Source of the DNA: an uncultured Oscillospiraceae bacterium
GTDB lineage: Bacteria > Bacillota > Clostridia > Oscillospirales > Oscillospiraceae
Assembly (NCBI GenBank): GCA_905233785.1
Contig: CAJOCV010000032.1
Coordinates: 1-12,881, forward strand
Direction: 5' to 3'
DNA length: 12,881 bases
Shown here: one piece after another, positions 5,754 to 11,833 of the stretch
Position numbering within the stretch: position 1 is the first letter of the stretch
Layout of the letters: every line of letters starts with the position of its first letter
The notes under the pieces: model-generated
What the model was told of the DNA's origin: nothing
Seen by the model: the letters and a program-made list of their open reading frames with translations, nothing else
Databases searched by the model: none
Made by a program: the position numbers and the translations under genes

Positions 5754-5762
5754 ATTGTACCA
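5754..5762 (-). promoter_or_regulatory. Extended -10 promoter for paralogue B, with a repressor-type half-site
   Basis: On the minus strand TGG-TACAAT (5762-5754) forms an extended -10 element. No good -35 box is present. The start point near 5747 leaves a leader of about 16 bases containing AAGGAGG. The plus strand at 5755-5761 reads TTGTACC, identical to the half-site of operators O1 and O2. Confidence 0.5.
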
Positions 5763-5779
5763 CAAGCACACAGACAGGG

Positions 5780-5807
5780 AAAACCGCCGTCCCATCCGGG
5801 GCGGCGG
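5780..5807 (-). terminator. Terminator of leftward cargo operon
   Basis: CCGCCGTCCC (5784-5793) pairs with GGGGCGGCGG (5798-5807), a 10-bp stem with one G-T pair and a 4-base loop. On the minus strand it is followed by TTTTCCC. It begins 6 bases after the stop of the 5813-6028 gene. Confidence 0.8.
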
Positions 5808-5812
5808 CTTTG

Positions 5813-6028
5813 TCATTCCTCGCTGCTTTCCTTTATGGCTTCCTGGAGCGCTGCGTAGCGCAGAGGGTCGTCAAGGATCGCGCTCAGCGCTTCGACGATG
5901 CCCAGCGAAATGAGGTAAGCGCTGTCTACAAACTGCGCCTTGTTTCCCTCTGCCGGGTCGGTGTGAAATGCTGTCTCCAGCAATTCGTGAAGGGTAAACA
6001 CGCGGGTCACAACGTCGGGATTCTTCAC
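5813..6028 (-). CDS. Small acidic protein, function unknown
   Basis: A 71-residue protein starting at GTG 6028, with AGGAGG 9 bases upstream. Mostly helical and acidic at the end (AIKESSEE), with a repeated Leu/Ala pattern (LISLGIVEALSAILDD) suggesting a small helical bundle. No signal peptide, membrane helix or catalytic motif. Third gene of the leftward operon, 16 bases after the 32-residue ORF, and followed at once by a terminator. Not recognised. Confidence 0.65.
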   Translation of the reverse strand: MKNPDVVTRVFTLHELLETAFHTDPAEGNKAQFVDSAYLISLGIVEALSAILDDPLRYAALQEAIKESSEE

Positions 6029-6044
6029 AGTCAGCTCCCTCCTC

Positions 6045-6143
6045 TCATCGGATCAGATAGTAGTAGACGAAAATCAGCTCTTCACGGGTGGCAATCGGCA
6101 GCGCCTCAATGATCGCGTCAATCAGCTTTTGATTCTCGTTCAT
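6045..6143 (-). CDS. 32-residue mini-protein
   Basis: ATG 6143 overlaps the preceding stop as ATGA and has GGGAGG 8 bases upstream; the frame ends at TGA 6045-6047. The product starts MNENQKLIDAIIEALPIATR and ends in an aromatic stretch (LIFVYYYLIR), so it has an amphipathic first half and a hydrophobic C-terminus that could touch a membrane or partner. The strong ribosome site and exact packing between two genes support translation. Function unknown. Confidence 0.6.
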   Translation of the reverse strand: MNENQKLIDAIIEALPIATREELIFVYYYLIR

Positions 6144-6466
6144 GCCGCTGCCTCCCGCACCTGGTTTGCGCCGAAGAAGCTGGCCTTGTAGCAGGCACCG
6201 TCTCCTCTGCTGCCGTAGATCAGCTCCACGCCGAAGAGGGCGCGGCTGCCGTGGATCACTTCATAGCCCAGGGCTTTCCAGCCCGCCCAGGTGTTGACCG
6301 CTTCCGCGATCGAGGCTGCCTGCTTGGCCGCCTCGATCCGCCGGGCGTTCACCGGCTCCGCCTTTGCCGAGAGCCAGGCCCGGTGCAGCGCCTCGGAGAA
6401 GCTGATTCCCAGCTTGCGAAACAGCTTCCACGCCCGTTTCATGATCTGCGAGAGATTGTATTTCAT
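6140..6466 (-). CDS. Conserved-type accessory protein, function unknown
   Basis: A 108-residue protein. ATG 6466 follows AAGGAGG at 8 bases, so it is preferred to the longer frame from 6526. The N-terminus (MKYNLSQIMKRAWKLFRK) is a basic helix, then FSEALHRAWLSAKAE, an Ala-rich helical middle, and a C-terminal half with GYEVIHGSRALFGVELIYGSR. The MKYNLSxIMKRAW opening is familiar from mobile elements of gut Clostridia, but no function is known to me. First gene of the leftward operon driven by the promoter at 6571-6599. Confidence 0.7.
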   Translation of the reverse strand: MKYNLSQIMKRAWKLFRKLGISFSEALHRAWLSAKAEPVNARRIEAAKQAASIAEAVNTWAGWKALGYEVIHGSRALFGVELIYGSRGDGACYKASFFGANQVREAAA

Positions 6467-6570
6467 GCTGTATCCTCCTTCTTGGGGCCCCGCATACTTG
6501 TTGCCGTTACGCTGCTCCGATTGCAAGCTCCGTATCCATCTGCTGTCGGGCCCCTTGTCCTTACACGCAC

Positions 6571-6599
6571 AGCATAATATATCTGTGCAGATATATCAA
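6571..6599 (-). promoter_or_regulatory. Leftward promoter of cargo operon
   Basis: On the minus strand TTGATA (6599-6594), exactly 17 bases, then TATGCT (6576-6571). The 20-bp palindrome at 6577-6596 fills the spacer, so bound repressor would block RNA polymerase. The leader of about 100 bases to ATG 6466 has two GGGCCC-type palindromes. Confidence 0.75.
6577..6596. promoter_or_regulatory. Palindromic operator in the leftward promoter
   Basis: TATATCTG-TG-CAGATATA, extended by one A/T pair on each side, is a 9-bp inverted repeat with a TG centre. The ATCTGTGCA core recurs in the paired site at 6614-6664. Binding by the adjacent ribbon-helix-helix protein is the natural inference. Confidence 0.7.
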
Positions 6600-6613
6600 T
6601 TGTGAGTAGTGAC

Positions 6614-6664
6614 AAATCTATCTGCGTAAATATGTGGAATTTGTATATTTGCACAGATAGATTT
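6614..6664. promoter_or_regulatory. 19-bp inverted-repeat operator upstream of the RHH/zeta operon
   Basis: Arms 6614-6632 and 6646-6664 match at 17 of 19 positions in inverted orientation, separated by 13 bases. Each arm carries a CTATCTG core followed by CGT or TGC (right arm read on the minus strand), related to the operator at 6577-6596. The right arm covers the -35 box of the rightward promoter. Confidence 0.7.
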
Positions 6665-6676
6665 CGGGAGTATAAT
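6649..6676 (+). promoter_or_regulatory. Rightward promoter of RHH/zeta operon
   Basis: TTGCAC (6649-6654), a 16-bp spacer, then a consensus TATAAT (6671-6676). The start would be near 6683, about 35 bases before the RHH start codon. The overlap with the inverted repeat indicates autorepression. Confidence 0.8.
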
Positions 6677-6717
6677 CATGGTATACTATCAGCATCAAAT
6701 ACACGGGAGGGATGACC

Positions 6718-6909
6718 ATGCCCACGACAAAGGCGCAGCAGCGCGCCGTCAACAAGTACATGAAAGAGAACTATGACCGGGTCAACCTGACGCTGCCGAA
6801 GGGCCAGAAGGACAGAGTGAAGGCCCGCGCGGACGCAGCCGGGGAATCGGTCAACGCCTATATCGCACGGGCTATTGAGGAACGCATGGAGCGGGAGGGG
6901 GAAGCATGA
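6718..6909 (+). CDS. Ribbon-helix-helix (Arc/omega-type) repressor, putative antitoxin
   Basis: A 63-residue protein with a basic N-terminal helix, then the ribbon strand RVNLTLP (21-27) and two helices (about 28-40 and 43-59, with ESVNAYIARAIEERM), a typical ribbon-helix-helix dimer that binds DNA through its paired strands. ATG 6718 is 7 bases after GGAGG; ATG 6712 is too close. It overlaps the zeta-like gene by ATGA. It probably binds the palindromes upstream and controls both its own operon and the divergent cargo operon. Whether it also neutralises the kinase is not shown: in the classical omega-epsilon-zeta system the RHH protein is only a regulator. Confidence 0.85.
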   Translation: MPTTKAQQRAVNKYMKENYDRVNLTLPKGQKDRVKARADAAGESVNAYIARAIEERMEREGEA

Positions 6910-7463
6910 AAATCTACACGATCATCGGCGGCGTCAACGGCACCGGCAAGAGCAGTCTGACCGGCGTCCTGAAAGCGCAGACGAACGATCTGGGCCGCAT
7001 CATCGACGTGGACAAGATCACCGCCGAGAACGGCGGCAGCGCCATTCAGGGCGGCAAGATCGCGCTGGAGCGCATCCGGGAGTGTCTGGATAAGGGACTG
7101 AGCTTCACGCAGGAGACGACGCTCTCAGGCCGCAAGACAGAGCTCACAGCACAGGAGGCGCGGGAGCGGGGTTACAGCATCCGGCTCTACTATGTGGGTC
7201 TGGACAGCGCGGAGGAGTGCCTGCAGCGCATTGAAAACCGCGTGGCCCACGGCGGGCACAACATCCGGGAGGAGGACGTGCTGCGCCGCTTTGCCGGGCG
7301 CTGGGAAGCCGTGGCGAAGGTGCTGCCCTATTGTGATGAGGCCCATTTCTTCGATAACTACAACGGCTTTGCCGAGGTCGCGGAGTACGTCAACGGTGAA
7401 CTCATCACCAAAGGCAGCAGGCTCCCGGCCTGGGTCGAGGAGCTGCGGGAGTTCCTGCAATAA
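6906..7463 (+). CDS. Zeta-toxin-like P-loop kinase (COG4185 type)
   Basis: A 185-residue P-loop protein. Walker A is GGVNGTGKSS (8-17). IIDVDKI gives acidic residues D34 and D36 at the position of the zeta catalytic Asp. ETTLSG (70-75) matches the zeta E-T segment. RVAHGGHNI with EEDVLRRF is the lid region typical of this family. Zeta and PezT toxins phosphorylate UDP-N-acetylglucosamine and block wall synthesis; some relatives use other substrates, so the substrate here is inferred. The frame starts at ATG 6906, overlapping the RHH stop, with a G-rich ribosome site. No epsilon-like antitoxin is encoded nearby. The most likely role is a toxin or element-maintenance kinase. Confidence 0.8.
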   Translation: MKIYTIIGGVNGTGKSSLTGVLKAQTNDLGRIIDVDKITAENGGSAIQGGKIALERIRECLDKGLSFTQETTLSGRKTELTAQEARERGYSIRLYYVGLDSAEECLQRIENRVAHGGHNIREEDVLRRFAGRWEAVAKVLPYCDEAHFFDNYNGFAEVAEYVNGELITKGSRLPAWVEELREFLQ

Positions 7464-7473
7464 GGCGGTGAGT

Positions 7474-7611
7474 ATGAAATCCTGCGACGCAAGGGGCATC
7501 CCCATCATGGATGCCCTGGAAGCGGCCATGAGCGTATCTTTCGTGCACAAGCGTGCACGAAGGACAGAGGCTGTGAAGAAAGTCCCTGAAAAAAGAAGGA
7601 CGGGGATGTGA
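7474..7611 (+). CDS. Doubtful 45-residue ORF at the element's right edge
   Basis: ATG 7474 lies 10 bases after the zeta-like stop, with AAGGCGGTG close upstream. The product starts MKSCDARGIPIMDALEAAMS and ends in a basic tail. Its middle is formed by the GTGCAC repeats (7539-7561) and its last codons by the palindrome at 7601-7636, so much of the frame is probably a by-product of DNA signals. Kept only as a low-confidence call; not recognised. Confidence 0.22.
   Translation: MKSCDARGIPIMDALEAAMSVSFVHKRARRTEAVKKVPEKRRTGM
7539..7561. repeat. GTGCAC repeats, likely integrase arm sites (right end)
   Basis: TTTCGTGCACAA (7539-7550) is an exact 12-mer copy of 181-192. It forms an inverted pair, TTCGTGCAC (7540-7548) and GTGCACGAA (7553-7561). 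It is the last element-like sequence before the host gdhA terminator. No copy of the tRNA-Arg 3' end, expected at a complete right attachment site, is visible from here to gdhA. Confidence 0.5.
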
Positions 7612-7636
7612 AGAAAGCGCTTTCTTCACATCCCCG
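7601..7636 (-). terminator. 36-bp perfect palindrome, gdhA terminator
   Basis: The left arm 7601-7618 (CGGGGATGTGAAGAAAGC) is the exact reverse complement of 7619-7636, with no loop bases. On the minus strand it is followed by GTCCTTCTTTTTTC, a usable U-tract, and it lies 67 bases after the gdhA stop. In the plus direction no T-run follows. It resembles the pyk terminator at 12784-12818. Confidence 0.75.
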
Positions 7637-7703
7637 GAGTTCTTAGCTGAATCCATCGCCTGCGGCGCCGGATCGTTTGCGCCCTGCCGCAAGCGGTATC
7701 AAC

Positions 7704-9053
7704 TCACACGACGCCCTGCGCCATCATGGCCTCGGCTACCTTGAGGAAGCCCGCGACGTTCGCGCCGACCATCAGATCGCCCGGCTTGCCGCAGGCAACG
7801 GAGGCGTCGTAGCAGGCCTTGTAGATATTGCGCATGATGCCGTGCAGCTTCTCGTCCACTTCCTCAAAGCTCCAGCTCATGCGGATGGAGTTCTGGCTCA
7901 TCTCCAGCCCCGAGGTGGCGACGCCGCCGGCGTTCGAGGCCTTGCCGGGGGAGTAGAGCAGGCCGTTACTCTGCACCACGGCGATGGCTTCCGGCGTCAG
8001 CGGCATGTTCGCGCCCTCAAAGACCGCGATGCAGCCGTTGTCCACCAGCGCCTGCGCGCCCTTCTCGTCCATCTCGTTCTGGCTGGCGCAGGGATGGGCG
8101 ATGTCGCACTTGACGTTCCAGATGTTTTTGCAGCCGGGGACGTACTCCGCGCCCTCGACCTCGTCGGCATAGACGCTGATGCGGGCTCTTCTCTTCTGCT
8201 TGATGTCAAAGAGCTTATTGAGGTCGATGCCCTTGGGGTCGTAGACATAGCCCTGAGAGTCGGACATGGCGACGACCTTGCCGCCGAGCTGCGTGACCTT
8301 CTCGGCGCAGTACTGCGCGACGTTGCCGGAGCCCGAGACCACGACGGTCTTGCCCTCGTAGCCGGTGTTCGCCTGGTATTTGAGCGCCTCGGCCGCGAAG
8401 TAGCACAGGCCGTAGCCGGTGGCCTGCGTGCGGGCGAGGGAGCCGCCGAAGCTCAGCCCCTTGCCGGTCAGCACGCCGCCCTCGAAGCGGTCCACGATGC
8501 GCTTGTACTGCCCGTACAGATACGCGACCTCGCGCGCGCCCACGCCGATGTCGCCGGCGGGGGTGTCGGTGAACTGACCGATGTGGCGATAGAGCTCCGT
8601 CATAAAGCTCTGGCAGAAGCGCATGACCTCGGCGTCGGACTTGCCCTTGGGGTCAAAGTCGGAGCCGCCCTTGCCGCCGCCCATGGGCAGCGTGGTCAGG
8701 GAGTTTTTCAAAATCTGCTCGAAGCCGAGGAATTTCATAATGGAGAGGTTTACGCTCGGGTGGAAGCGCAGGCCGCCCTTGTAGGGGCCGATGGCGGAGT
8801 TGTACTGCACGCGGTAGCCGCGGTTGACGCGCACAACGCCCTGATCGTCCACCCAGGGGACGCGAAACTCGATCACGCGCTCGGGCTCGACAAAGCGCTC
8901 GAGCAGGGAGGCCTTCTCCCACTCGGGGTGCTTGTCAACGACGAGCTCCAGAGACTCAAAAACCTCGCGCACGGCCTGCAAAAACTCAGGCTCATGCGCA
9001 TCGCGCCGCTCTACCTCGGCATAGACCTTCTTCAGGTATTCATTGGTAAGCAT
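7704..9053 (-). CDS. gdhA: NADP-type glutamate dehydrogenase
   Basis: Class I hexameric glutamate dehydrogenase, 449 residues, full length. It interconverts 2-oxoglutarate plus ammonia and glutamate in the cytoplasm, using NAD(P)H. Substrate residues are visible: K92 in PYKGGLRFHPSVN, K116, the catalytic Lys128 in LPMGGGKGGSDFDP, and D168 in DTPAGDIGVG. The nucleotide-binding fold shows VSGSGNVAQYCAEK, and the C-terminal part has NAGGVATSGLEMSQNS. Cofactor choice cannot be fixed from the motif alone. ATG 9053 has AGGAGG 7 bases upstream and a strong promoter. A monocistronic host gene ended by the palindromic terminator at 7601-7636; it is the first clear chromosomal gene beyond the mobile element. 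Confidence 0.97.
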   Translation of the reverse strand: MLTNEYLKKVYAEVERRDAHEPEFLQAVREVFESLELVVDKHPEWEKASLLERFVEPERVIEFRVPWVDDQGVVRVNRGYRVQYNSAIGPYKGGLRFHPSVNLSIMKFLGFEQILKNSLTTLPMGGGKGGSDFDPKGKSDAEVMRFCQSFMTELYRHIGQFTDTPAGDIGVGAREVAYLYGQYKRIVDRFEGGVLTGKGLSFGGSLARTQATGYGLCYFAAEALKYQANTGYEGKTVVVSGSGNVAQYCAEKVTQLGGKVVAMSDSQGYVYDPKGIDLNKLFDIKQKRRARISVYADEVEGAEYVPGCKNIWNVKCDIAHPCASQNEMDEKGAQALVDNGCIAVFEGANMPLTPEAIAVVQSNGLLYSPGKASNAGGVATSGLEMSQNSIRMSWSFEEVDEKLHGIMRNIYKACYDASVACGKPGDLMVGANVAGFLKVAEAMMAQGVV

Positions 9054-9091
9054 AGAAGAACCTCCTGATGTTGTATTTTTTGGTTAGCTCA

Positions 9092-9120
9092 AGTATAGCA
9101 CAGCTCGTTTTCGCTGACAA
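9092..9120 (-). promoter_or_regulatory. gdhA promoter
   Basis: On the minus strand TTGTCA (9120-9115), a 17-bp spacer, then TATACT (9097-9092). This gives a leader of roughly 30 bases ending in AGGAGGTTCTTCT before the start codon. A loose inverted repeat, CAGGAA/TTCCTG, lies upstream near 9145-9170; no known operator was recognised. Confidence 0.8.
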
Positions 9121-9229
9121 GCAGTCGTACACATGAATTATCATGCAGGAAGCACCGGATATTCCTGTATAAAACGCACAAAAAGCACGCCCCGGCGACA
9201 GCGGCTTTCCCGATTCTCTCCTCGTTTTC

Positions 9230-9258
9230 TTGACAAGTCCCGCCGGGGATGGTAACAT
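9230..9258 (+). promoter_or_regulatory. Promoter of the NagPA-domain operon
   Basis: Consensus TTGACA (9230-9235), a 17-bp spacer, then TAACAT (9253-9258). The start point near 9265 excludes translation from the longer upstream frame and supports ATG 9296. Confidence 0.82.
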
Positions 9259-9295
9259 GATTTGGTTACGATACTGGGAATTGTCAGGAGCTGTT

Positions 9296-10351
9296 ATGGA
9301 TACCGAGAAGCTGCAACAGGAGACGAAAAGAGGGCTGCCGAAGCCGGTCAAGTATACGCTGAGCTTTCTTGGCGTGACGCTTTTGTGCGCGGCGCTTACA
9401 CTGCTGGGCGTGATCTGGGTGTTGGAAAAGGGACCCTCTCCCACGGCAACGGAGACCTTTACCCGCTCCGTGCGCGAGACGAGCGCCATTCGCTGGGTCG
9501 CCCGCATCTTCTTGAGCGAGGAGGAGCTGGAGCGGTATAAATCCGTGAGCTCCCCCAGCGCGGAGGGGAAGAGCGTCAACACCTCTCTCATCCACATCGC
9601 CGAGCGCGAGCAGTCCGGGGAGGACGAGGGCGCCGGATACGAGCTGCTGGACATCTCCGAGGGGACGTGCAAGGGAAAGCTGCTGATCGTGGACGATCCG
9701 AAGCGTGTCATCCTCGGCACCTCCGACAACTTCGGCAGGGACGCCGGCTGGGAGCTGACCGAGATGGTGGAGCGCTACGGCGCCATCGCGGGCATCAACG
9801 CCGGGGGCTTCAACGACGAGGGCGGCCGCGGCAACGGCAGCACCCCGCAGGGGCTTGTGATCGACGACGGCGAGGTGACCTGGGGCGCCAAGCATCAGGG
9901 CGGCTTCCATGTGGTGGGGCTGGATGAGGACGGCATCCTCCGCGTCGGCTTTATGACCGTGCAGCAGGCGCTTGACGAGCGCATCCGCTGGGCGGTGAGC
10001 TTTGAGACTTATGACGGGCTGGCCTCCGCGCTGATCGTAAACGGAGAGGTGCAGAAGCAAAACCTCGGCGGCGGCGTCAACCCCCGCACGGCCATCGGCC
10101 AGCGCTCGGACGGGGCGCTGCTGCTTCTGGTGCTCGACGGGCGCAGCATCAGCACCCTCGGCGCGACCATGCAGGATATTTGCGACATTATGCTGGAATA
10201 CGGCGCCGTGAACGCCGGCAACCTTGACGGCGGCTCCTCCACCGTCATGGTCTACGATGGGCAGATCATCAACAACTGCGCCTCCGTGGTGGGGCCGCGC
10301 CGCATCCCCACGGCGTTTTTACTCATGGAAGAGGGTGACGTGGATGGCTGA
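9296..10351 (+). CDS. Membrane-anchored phosphodiester glycosidase (NagPA domain) family protein
   Basis: A 351-residue protein: a short cytoplasmic N-terminus, one membrane helix (about 19-44, VKYTLSFLGVTLLCAALTLL onward), a linker, then a NagPA/DUF2233 domain (about 115-345). Family marks are GINAGGFND (167-174), TPQGLVIDDG, NPRTAIGQ (262-269), LLLVLDGR and NLDGGSSTVMV (309-319). The domain is named for the enzyme uncovering mannose-6-phosphate; bacterial members act outside the cell on sugar phosphodiesters or exopolysaccharide, with substrates mostly unknown. ATG 9296 has AGGAG 6 bases upstream. It overlaps the next gene by 8 bases, so the two are translationally coupled and probably act together at the cell surface. 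Nearly every family motif is intact, so activity is plausible. Confidence 0.88.
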   Translation: MDTEKLQQETKRGLPKPVKYTLSFLGVTLLCAALTLLGVIWVLEKGPSPTATETFTRSVRETSAIRWVARIFLSEEELERYKSVSSPSAEGKSVNTSLIHIAEREQSGEDEGAGYELLDISEGTCKGKLLIVDDPKRVILGTSDNFGRDAGWELTEMVERYGAIAGINAGGFNDEGGRGNGSTPQGLVIDDGEVTWGAKHQGGFHVVGLDEDGILRVGFMTVQQALDERIRWAVSFETYDGLASALIVNGEVQKQNLGGGVNPRTAIGQRSDGALLLLVLDGRSISTLGATMQDICDIMLEYGAVNAGNLDGGSSTVMVYDGQIINNCASVVGPRRIPTAFLLMEEGDVDG

Positions 10352-11765
10352 GGAAGGGAACAATACGCCGCAGAAGCCAAAGAAAAAGCTCTGGCCGCTG
10401 CTCCTGGGCGCCTGGGCGCTGCTGCTGCTTTTGGCGGGGCTGATCGGCTGCTTTCTGCTCTATCAGTATCTCGGCATCTATGAGGTCACGCGCCCGGAGA
10501 CGCGCATGGACGAGCTGATGGAGCTGATGAGCGCGGAGGACTGGCTCGACAAGGCCGCCGAGAACCCGGACTTCACCGTGAGCGAGTATGAGGACGCGGG
10601 CGCGCTCTTCGCGGCCTACCGCGCCTCGCTGACCACCACGGAGCCGCTTACATACCGCAGCGAGAAGAGCGGCAGCGACGGCGAGCGCGCGGTCTTCTAT
10701 GTCCGCTCCGGCGCCTCCAATCTCGCGCGCGTGGAGCTGACGAGCAGCGACAAACGCCTGCCCTTCGGGCGGCATACCTGGAAGCTGACGCGCGTCAGCA
10801 CCGGGGACATCACGAAAAATCTGCGCTCTGCCACCGTGGAGGTCACGGCCTTCGCGGGTCAGGAGCTCTGCCTCAACGGTCACCCGCTGGGAGATGACTG
10901 CATCGCCGAAAAGGCGGTGAAGCTCGAAAACCTGAGCGACATCGAGAGCCGGATGGACGAGGCGCCGCGGCTCGTGCGCTACAAGGTGTCCCCGCTGTAC
11001 GGCGAGATCCATGTTACGGCCGACGGGCGGGAGCTTGCCGCCGAGCAGCGCGGGGATACCTTGTACTATCACGCGGCGCCGGAGCCGACAGGCAGCCTCA
11101 CGGTCGTCGCGCCGGAGGACATTCGCGTCACCGTGGGCGGCGCGGAGCTGAAGAAGAGCGATGTGAGCGAAAGCTCCTTTGCGCTTTTGGAGGGGCTGGA
11201 GGCTTACACCGGCGAGGCCGCCTACAAGACCAATGTCTACCGCTTTACCGGCCTCTATACCGTGCCGGAGGTGCTGGCTTATGACCGGGAGGGAAGGCAG
11301 CTTACGCCGATTCGGAGCGGGGAGACGGTCTATCATTTCTTCCACCCCTCGGACACGGCCGCGGACGAGACGCAGCGGCAGGAGCTTGACCACCTTCGCC
11401 AACTCGCCGAGAGCTACTTTGGCGCGTACATGGACTACACCACCAGAGCCTTTGACGCTTCCCTCTATCACAGGCTGCTCAACGCGACGCTGGGCGGCTC
11501 ACAGCTTCGCACGTATATTGCCCAGTCCACCGCTACGATGCAGTGGGCGGCAAACAGCACCGTGGAAGGGCGTGAAATACGCCTTGACAATCTCCACCGC
11601 ATCGGCGGCGCGTGCTACACCTGTACGGTGGAATTCAGCCAGGATAAAACGGCGAGCACCTGGGCGGAGGATGTGAGCTCCACCGAGCGCAACGCCGAAC
11701 AGCTTGTTTTCGTGGCGATCGGCCCCTACTGGTATGCCGCCGCGATGGCGATGATCGGGGAATAG
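10344..11765 (+). CDS. Single-pass envelope protein, function unknown
   Basis: A 473-residue protein with a basic N-terminus (PKKK), one membrane helix (about 17-42) and a large extracellular part. It shows no LPXTG or lipobox and few repeats. The outer part alternates strand-rich segments (residues about 100-330, with LTVVAPEDIRVTVGGAEL) and a C-terminal region (about 345-470) with aromatic-rich strands such as YTCTVEFSQD and FVAIGPYWYAA, possibly an NTF2-like or similar alpha/beta fold; this is a guess. It starts 8 bases inside the end of the NagPA-domain gene, with GAGGGTG as ribosome site. The partnership suggests work on the same surface polymer. Not recognised as a named family. Confidence 0.78.
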   Translation: MAEEGNNTPQKPKKKLWPLLLGAWALLLLLAGLIGCFLLYQYLGIYEVTRPETRMDELMELMSAEDWLDKAAENPDFTVSEYEDAGALFAAYRASLTTTEPLTYRSEKSGSDGERAVFYVRSGASNLARVELTSSDKRLPFGRHTWKLTRVSTGDITKNLRSATVEVTAFAGQELCLNGHPLGDDCIAEKAVKLENLSDIESRMDEAPRLVRYKVSPLYGEIHVTADGRELAAEQRGDTLYYHAAPEPTGSLTVVAPEDIRVTVGGAELKKSDVSESSFALLEGLEAYTGEAAYKTNVYRFTGLYTVPEVLAYDREGRQLTPIRSGETVYHFFHPSDTAADETQRQELDHLRQLAESYFGAYMDYTTRAFDASLYHRLLNATLGGSQLRTYIAQSTATMQWAANSTVEGREIRLDNLHRIGGACYTCTVEFSQDKTASTWAEDVSSTERNAEQLVFVAIGPYWYAAAMAMIGE

Positions 11766-11806
11766 TGGTCAGTGGTCAGTGGTCAGTGGCCAGTGGTCAG
11801 TGGCCA
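11765..11806 (+). repeat. Heptamer tandem repeat (GTGGTCA)6
   Basis: Six contiguous 7-mers: GTGGTCA three times, then GTGGCCA, GTGGTCA, GTGGCCA. It begins on the last base of the preceding TAG stop and ends 27 bases before the pyk-like start. Heptameric short tandem repeats of this sort occur between genes in several bacterial groups and can vary in copy number. It is translatable in frame with the pyk-like gene, but no ribosome site precedes it. Confidence 0.95.
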
Positions 11807-11833
11807 GTGAATCAGGAACAGGACAGGAAAAGC

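Noticed and set aside
6463..6654. A minus-strand 63-codon frame across the divergent promoter region
   Set aside because: It runs through both promoters and operators and has no ribosome site.
7637..7703. Copy of the tRNA-Arg 3' end as right attachment site
   Set aside because: Only chance words (TTAGCTG, CCCGGA) match; no run of the T-arm or acceptor sequence is present.
7677..9068. A 463-codon plus-strand frame opposite gdhA
   Set aside because: It is exactly antisense to a full-length, motif-perfect gdhA. Long antisense frames are normal in GC-rich genes, and its Val/Ala/Gly/Leu-rich product has no fold or ribosome site.
10323..11471. A 382-codon minus-strand frame opposite the envelope protein gene
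   Set aside because: Arg/Ala/Leu-rich antisense shadow; the plus strand has the membrane helix, ribosome site and coupling to its neighbour.
11765..11806. CRISPR array
   Set aside because: Seven-base units are contiguous with no spacers and there are no cas genes; it is a simple tandem repeat.
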